Below, piece by piece: positions 5,185 through 8,090 of a stretch of DNA of 8,090 nt. The stretch's first letter is position 1, and each line of letters begins with the position of its first letter. Origin of the DNA: an uncultured Oscillospiraceae bacterium. GTDB taxonomy: Bacteria > Bacillota > Clostridia > Oscillospirales > Oscillospiraceae. The translations under genes were made by a program, and so were the position numbers. The DNA lies in NCBI GenBank assembly GCA_934573945.1, contig CAKTMQ010000076.1, positions 1 to 8,090 of the forward strand. Reading direction: 5' to 3'. The notes under the pieces are model-generated. The model saw nothing but the letters and a program-made list of their open reading frames with translations, had not been told where the DNA came from and made no database searches.

Positions 5185-6363
5185 TCAGCCCCGCAGCTCC
5201 ATCAGCTTCTGCTTCAGTTCGCCCTCAATGCGACCCAGCTCGGCTTCCGCCTCTTTACGCTTGACCGCACCCTCATGCTGAATACGCGCCACCTCATCCA
5301 ACGTGGAAATCAGCTGTTCATTGGTATGCTGCAGCGTCTCAATGTCCACCACAGAACGCTCCGCCTCCTTGGCGGTGGCAATGGTACCCATCTTCAAAGT
5401 ATCGGCATTCTTCTTCAGCAGCTCATTGGTCATCTCCGTCACCGCGTTCTGGGCAGCGGTGGCCTGACGGCTGTGCTCCATGCCCAGCGCCAGCACCATC
5501 TGGCTCTTCCACAGAGGAATAGTATTCACCAGCGAGGACTGGATCTTCTCGATCATCAGCGTGTCGTTATTCTGCAGCAGGCGGGTCTGGGGCCCCATCT
5601 GGATGGACACCATCCGGGTCAGCTCCAGATCATGCAGCTTCTTCTCAAAGCGGTCACACTGGCTGACCAGATCATTGTACGCCTGCGCATCCTCCGCCAG
5701 ACCGGAAGTCTCCGCCTTCCTGCGCAGTTCCTCCAGCTCACCGGTACGAATCTCCTCCAACCGCTTCTTACCGGCCAAAATGTACATGGTCAGTTCCTTG
5801 TAGTACTTCAGGTTCAGCTCGTACATCTGGTCAAACATCGCCACGTCCTTCAACAGCGTGATCTGATGGTTTTCCAGATTCTGGGCAATCTTGTCCACGT
5901 TAGCTTCCACCTTGCTGTACTGCGCCTTCATGGCCTCCAGCTTATTGCCTGCCTTCTTGAACAACCCTGCAAGGCCTTTCTTCTCCTCGCCGTCGCCGAA
6001 GCCTTTCAGCTCCACGACCAGACGACCCAGATCCTCGCCGATCTCGCCCATGTCCTTGTTGCGGACATTGGCCAGTGCATTCTCGGAAAAGCTGGCTACG
6101 CTCTTCTGTGCAGCGGCACCGTATTGCAATACCTGATTGGTATCACGAATATCGATTTTCTTGGAAAATTCATTGACAGCAGCCTTCTCCTGCTCCGTCA
6201 GCATACTATCGTCCAGCACCACAGGCTCTACTTCCTTCTTTTCCTCAACAGCAGGTGTGGCGGGGGTGGCCGGCGCCACCGGATCCAAGGTCAGGGTGGG
6301 GATCTCTGCCGCAGCGGCAGTATCAGGTGCCAGCGTCAGCTCAGGCATACGGTTATCGCTCAT
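5185..6363 (-). CDS. telA: Toxic anion resistance protein, TelA/YaaN family
   Basis: A 392-residue soluble, mostly helical protein of the TelA/KlaA/YaaN family. Residues 1-48 are a low-complexity Ala/Pro/Thr/Glu-rich leader. The family core then begins with KIDIRDTNQVLQYGAAAQK (69-87). Long charged helices (about 145-250) suggest coiled coils. The most conserved block is QNNDTLMIEKIQ (264-275) with NTIPLWK (280-286), and the C-terminal 60 residues are again helical and charged. Family members were named from plasmid tellurite resistance, but the biochemical role is unknown and chromosomal copies are widespread, so tellurite resistance should not be assumed here. The start is set by AGAAAGG at 6374-6380, ten bases from ATG. 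It lies 48 bases after xpaC and 40 before the TPM gene, all on one strand. The xpaC-yaaN pair is also adjacent in Bacillus subtilis, which supports the call. Confidence 0.92.
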   Translation of the reverse strand: MSDNRMPELTLAPDTAAAAEIPTLTLDPVAPATPATPAVEEKKEVEPVVLDDSMLTEQEKAAVNEFSKKIDIRDTNQVLQYGAAAQKSVASFSENALANVRNKDMGEIGEDLGRLVVELKGFGDGEEKKGLAGLFKKAGNKLEAMKAQYSKVEANVDKIAQNLENHQITLLKDVAMFDQMYELNLKYYKELTMYILAGKKRLEEIRTGELEELRRKAETSGLAEDAQAYNDLVSQCDRFEKKLHDLELTRMVSIQMGPQTRLLQNNDTLMIEKIQSSLVNTIPLWKSQMVLALGMEHSRQATAAQNAVTEMTNELLKKNADTLKMGTIATAKEAERSVVDIETLQHTNEQLISTLDEVARIQHEGAVKRKEAEAELGRIEGELKQKLMELRG

Positions 6364-6411
6364 TGTTTTGATTCCTTTCTGTATTATTTCGACAAATAGT
6401 TACCTCTTGTA

Positions 6412-7134
6412 TTATAATTCCAGTGTAATACCACCATCTGCCCGGTCATGCTGCGGTGGTACATCCTGTGCGGACACACTTTCGGACGCTGCCCTATGGA
6501 GCTGATCTTCGGTCAAGCCCTCACGTGCCATCAGATTTTCCAGCACCACCATATCACTGGAGATGTCCATAGCTTCCGAGCCAAACAGGCTGTCCAACTG
6601 CCGCTCAAACGCCGTAACAATGGTGGACATCATGGTCTCCACCTTCTGCATAGTGGAGCTGATATTCTCCCCAGAAACGCCCTGCTCACCCATCCGGTCA
6701 TAGGCATTGAGGATCTTCAGCGTCGTGGGCAGATAGTAGTTCATAAAGCGCCGGATCTGGGGAAGCTTCTCCGGGTTGGCTTCCACCTGGGCAAAGATCT
6801 TACCGGACAGTTCCTGCAGCCGCACGATCTGGGCGGAGATAGTAGGATCGGCAATGCTGTCATCAAGACGTTTCATCTCCGCAATGGCTTTTTTGCCGTC
6901 GGCGATCATCTTATCCAGCTCCTGATTGCCGGTGCTCACCGGCTCCTCCGGTACCTCCTCTACCGTATCGCGGCAGAACATACGCGCCACGATACCCACC
7001 ACTGCGGAAGCTGTCGCCGCCAGCAGAAAATGAGGCAGCTTGTACAGGGGAAACAGCAGTGCATACAGCAGCCATGTAGCTGCCGCCGCATACAGCGGTA
7101 TGACAGACTTGTGAACGACTTGTTTCAATTCCAT
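6412..7134 (-). CDS. xpaC: XpaC family membrane protein (5-bromo-4-chloroindolyl phosphate hydrolysis family)
   Basis: A 240-residue protein with two predicted TM helices (about residues 11-30 and 33-53) and a cytoplasmic helical domain. The family signature RRFMNYYLPTTLKILNAYD lies at 128-146, and DISSDMVVLENLMAREGL at 190-207 is the usual C-terminal block; the last 30 residues are polar. The family name comes from a Bacillus gene tied to hydrolysis of an indolyl phosphate dye. No phosphatase motif is visible, and its true role is unknown. It is the first gene of the operon and sits beside telA, as in Bacillus. The ATG at 7134 lies only two bases after GGAGG (7137-7141), which is unusually close. 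TTG at codon 3 (7128-7126) is eight bases away and may be the real start; a stop lies just upstream in frame, so no longer form is possible. Confidence 0.9.
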   Translation of the reverse strand: MELKQVVHKSVIPLYAAAATWLLYALLFPLYKLPHFLLAATASAVVGIVARMFCRDTVEEVPEEPVSTGNQELDKMIADGKKAIAEMKRLDDSIADPTISAQIVRLQELSGKIFAQVEANPEKLPQIRRFMNYYLPTTLKILNAYDRMGEQGVSGENISSTMQKVETMMSTIVTAFERQLDSLFGSEAMDISSDMVVLENLMAREGLTEDQLHRAASESVSAQDVPPQHDRADGGITLEL

Positions 7135-7170
7135 AGCCTCCGTTCAACAAATTGGTATTTTCCTGTGCTT

Positions 7171-7199
7171 ATTATATCCCATCCATGATACCCGGTCAA
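7171..7199 (-). promoter_or_regulatory. Promoter of the xpaC-telA-TPM operon
   Basis: On the minus strand, -35 TTGACC (7199-7194), a 17-bp spacer and a perfect -10 TATAAT (7176-7171) give an almost ideal sigma-A promoter, with a start near 7164 and a leader of about 30 bases. The -35 box begins one base after the preceding terminator. No obvious operator dyad was seen, so expression may be largely constitutive. Confidence 0.85.
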
Positions 7200-7200
7200 G

Positions 7201-7230
7201 AAAAAGAGACGGCCTAGCCGTCTCTTTTTT
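7201..7230 (-). terminator. Bidirectional terminator after the DUF6512 gene
   Basis: AAAAAGAGACGGC (7201-7213) pairs perfectly with GCCGTCTCTTTTT (7217-7229) around CTA, with A- and T-runs at both feet. It starts eight bases after the DUF6512 stop and ends against the xpaC -35 box. Confidence 0.9.
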
Positions 7231-7237
7231 AACGCAC

Positions 7238-7786
7238 TCAAGTCCCCAACGGTGGAATACCGGTCGTGCCGCTGACCGGGTCAATAAACAGCGGCAGCAG
7301 CGGTGGATCATATGTCCACCATACCGCAAGCACCCAAATACCCAACAGGATCAGCACACCAACGACAGCCCATACCGCACCGCTCAATACAGTTTTTGCC
7401 TGGATCCGCCAGGAAACCCAGACTGCCAACAGCACTGCTGCCTGAAACAGCAGCACATCCACGATCATACAGCCCTCCCCTGTCACACCGGTATACGTAT
7501 AGTACACTGTCGGGATCAAAATAAGTCCCGACAGGAGTCCTAATGCCCGAGCGATCCATACCGGCTGCCGCGCACCGTGGAGAGCGATTCCCTCCACCAG
7601 TGACCAGATCACCCAAGGGATCACCAGCAGTCTCATATGCTCCCAAGTGGATTCATTCACTGCGGCGAATGCGGCCACAATATCATTTCTGCCGCTCCAG
7701 TCATATATAAAATGCAGCAGATTGCCAGCAATCAAGATAACAAACAGCCCTGCCAGTTCCCACTTACGCCATCTCCTGTCGCCCAT
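7238..7786 (-). CDS. DUF6512-like multi-pass membrane protein
   Basis: A 182-residue integral membrane protein with about five predicted TM helices (roughly residues 9-29, 53-70, 78-98, 108-127 and 135-157). Recognisable blocks are NLLHFIYDWSG (22-32), VNESTWEH (43-50) before the second helix, and a C-terminal tail TYDPPLLPLFIDP with GIPPLG. These match my recollection of an uncharacterised clostridial family annotated DUF6512; no function is known to me. Invariant-looking polar residues in NESTWEH next to a membrane helix suggest a functional site rather than a simple anchor. The start is set by AGGAGG at 7794-7799, seven bases before ATG. It is followed by a terminator, so it is a separate unit from xpaC. 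Its own promoter is not clear in the 300 bases upstream. Confidence 0.75.
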   Translation of the reverse strand: MGDRRWRKWELAGLFVILIAGNLLHFIYDWSGRNDIVAAFAAVNESTWEHMRLLVIPWVIWSLVEGIALHGARQPVWIARALGLLSGLILIPTVYYTYTGVTGEGCMIVDVLLFQAAVLLAVWVSWRIQAKTVLSGAVWAVVGVLILLGIWVLAVWWTYDPPLLPLFIDPVSGTTGIPPLGT

Positions 7787-8090
7787 AGCCGTTCCTCCTG
7801 TTCTTGCACATATTACAGGAACTATTGTACGCCGTAAGATGGTATTTTATACCAGAGGTTTCTCCTTTAAACGGAGGCAACTCCTGTCTGTAAAAAGAAA
7901 ATCCTACAACAGTCGCCATATCGTTCAGATTGGCGCAACTTGTTTTCCCAAGTCGTCCCCAGCCACGTAAGATAGAGAAGATCAAGCTTAGCTAACCCTG
8001 ACCAGTCAGGAGGCGGTAGCGGAAGGCACTCTGAACGCACATATGCACATCCCGGACATATTCTGCCACTCCATTCTTGCATGGTCTTCT
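7787..8090. other. Intergenic region upstream of the DUF6512 gene, no gene called
   Basis: No recognised coding sequence lies here. Visible structures are a palindrome GGTAT-TTT-ATACC (7841-7853), short competing GGAG/CTCC stems around 7860-7895, and a CCTGAC/GTCAGG dyad at 7997-8010. A weak promoter-like pair on the minus strand (TTTACA, 17 bases, TTTAAA) falls in the GGAG/CTCC region. Two overlapping minus-strand reading frames (7985-7764 and 8082-7867) have no ribosome binding site and no familiar motif. A third minus-strand frame stays open from the window edge to a TAG at 7992-7994 and could be the last 32 codons of an upstream gene, but I do not recognise it. Confidence 0.4.

Noticed and set aside
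4026..5264. 412-codon plus-strand open frame opposite the TPM gene
   Set aside because: It arises from the GC-rich repeat of the TPM tail. It starts inside the 3' region of the operon and shows no domain.
5074..6399. 441-codon plus-strand open frame opposite telA
   Set aside because: Its Leu/His/Gln-rich composition is typical of an antisense shadow, whereas the minus strand encodes a clear TelA protein with a ribosome binding site and operon context.
7867..8082. 71-codon minus-strand frame near the window edge
   Set aside because: No ribosome binding site is visible and the composition is Trp/Leu/Pro-rich without a family motif. It overlaps another equally open frame, so neither is supported.
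1..8090. CRISPR array, tRNA/rRNA genes, insertion sequence or phage genes
   Set aside because: I saw no regularly spaced direct repeats, no cloverleaf or rRNA signatures, and no transposase or integrase motifs on either strand.

Overview
This is an 8.1 kb chromosomal window from a low-to-moderate GC, spore-forming member of the Clostridia, most likely a gut Oscillospiraceae/Ruminococcaceae relative. The evidence is a SpoVT gene, consensus sigma-A promoters, strong AGGAGG-type ribosome binding sites, and protein families typical of Firmicutes (XpaC, YaaN/TelA, TPM-domain protein, DUF6512). The species assignment is inference; the gene calls rest on recognisable motifs.

Layout. The plus strand carries the 3' end of an asparaginyl-tRNA synthetase gene (1-180), a thioredoxin (463-762) and a short homoserine dehydrogenase (869-2005). 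Everything to the right is on the minus strand. In order of transcription it is a DUF6512 membrane protein (7786-7238), then a three-gene operon xpaC - telA - TPM-domain protein (7134-4044), then a BmrR-like MerR regulator (3777-2959), then spoVT (2765-2226). hom and spoVT converge at about 2006-2225. Most units are separated by clear hairpin terminators. Good promoters can be read in front of hom (TTGACA-17-TACAAT), in front of xpaC (TTGACC-17-TATAAT) and in front of the MerR gene (19-bp spacer with a dyad).

How the genes relate. The left part is housekeeping: translation, redox, and threonine/methionine/isoleucine biosynthesis. The centre of interest is the xpaC-telA-TPM operon. It combines a membrane-anchored XpaC protein, a soluble coiled-coil TelA protein, and a two-TM TPM protein whose C-terminal tail is arginine/proline/glycine-rich with no acidic residue. 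This looks like an envelope-associated complex of poorly known function. The MerR regulator probably controls its own promoter in response to an amphipathic ligand. SpoVT is the forespore regulator and has a plausible sigma-F/G-type promoter.

The least ordinary non-coding signal is a pair of diverged copies of one structured element of about 115-125 bases. They lie in opposite orientations, each about 26-30 bases downstream of a stop codon in the sense direction (asnS and spoVT). Each copy keeps two hairpins at matching positions. No CRISPR array, tRNA, rRNA or transposase gene was seen.
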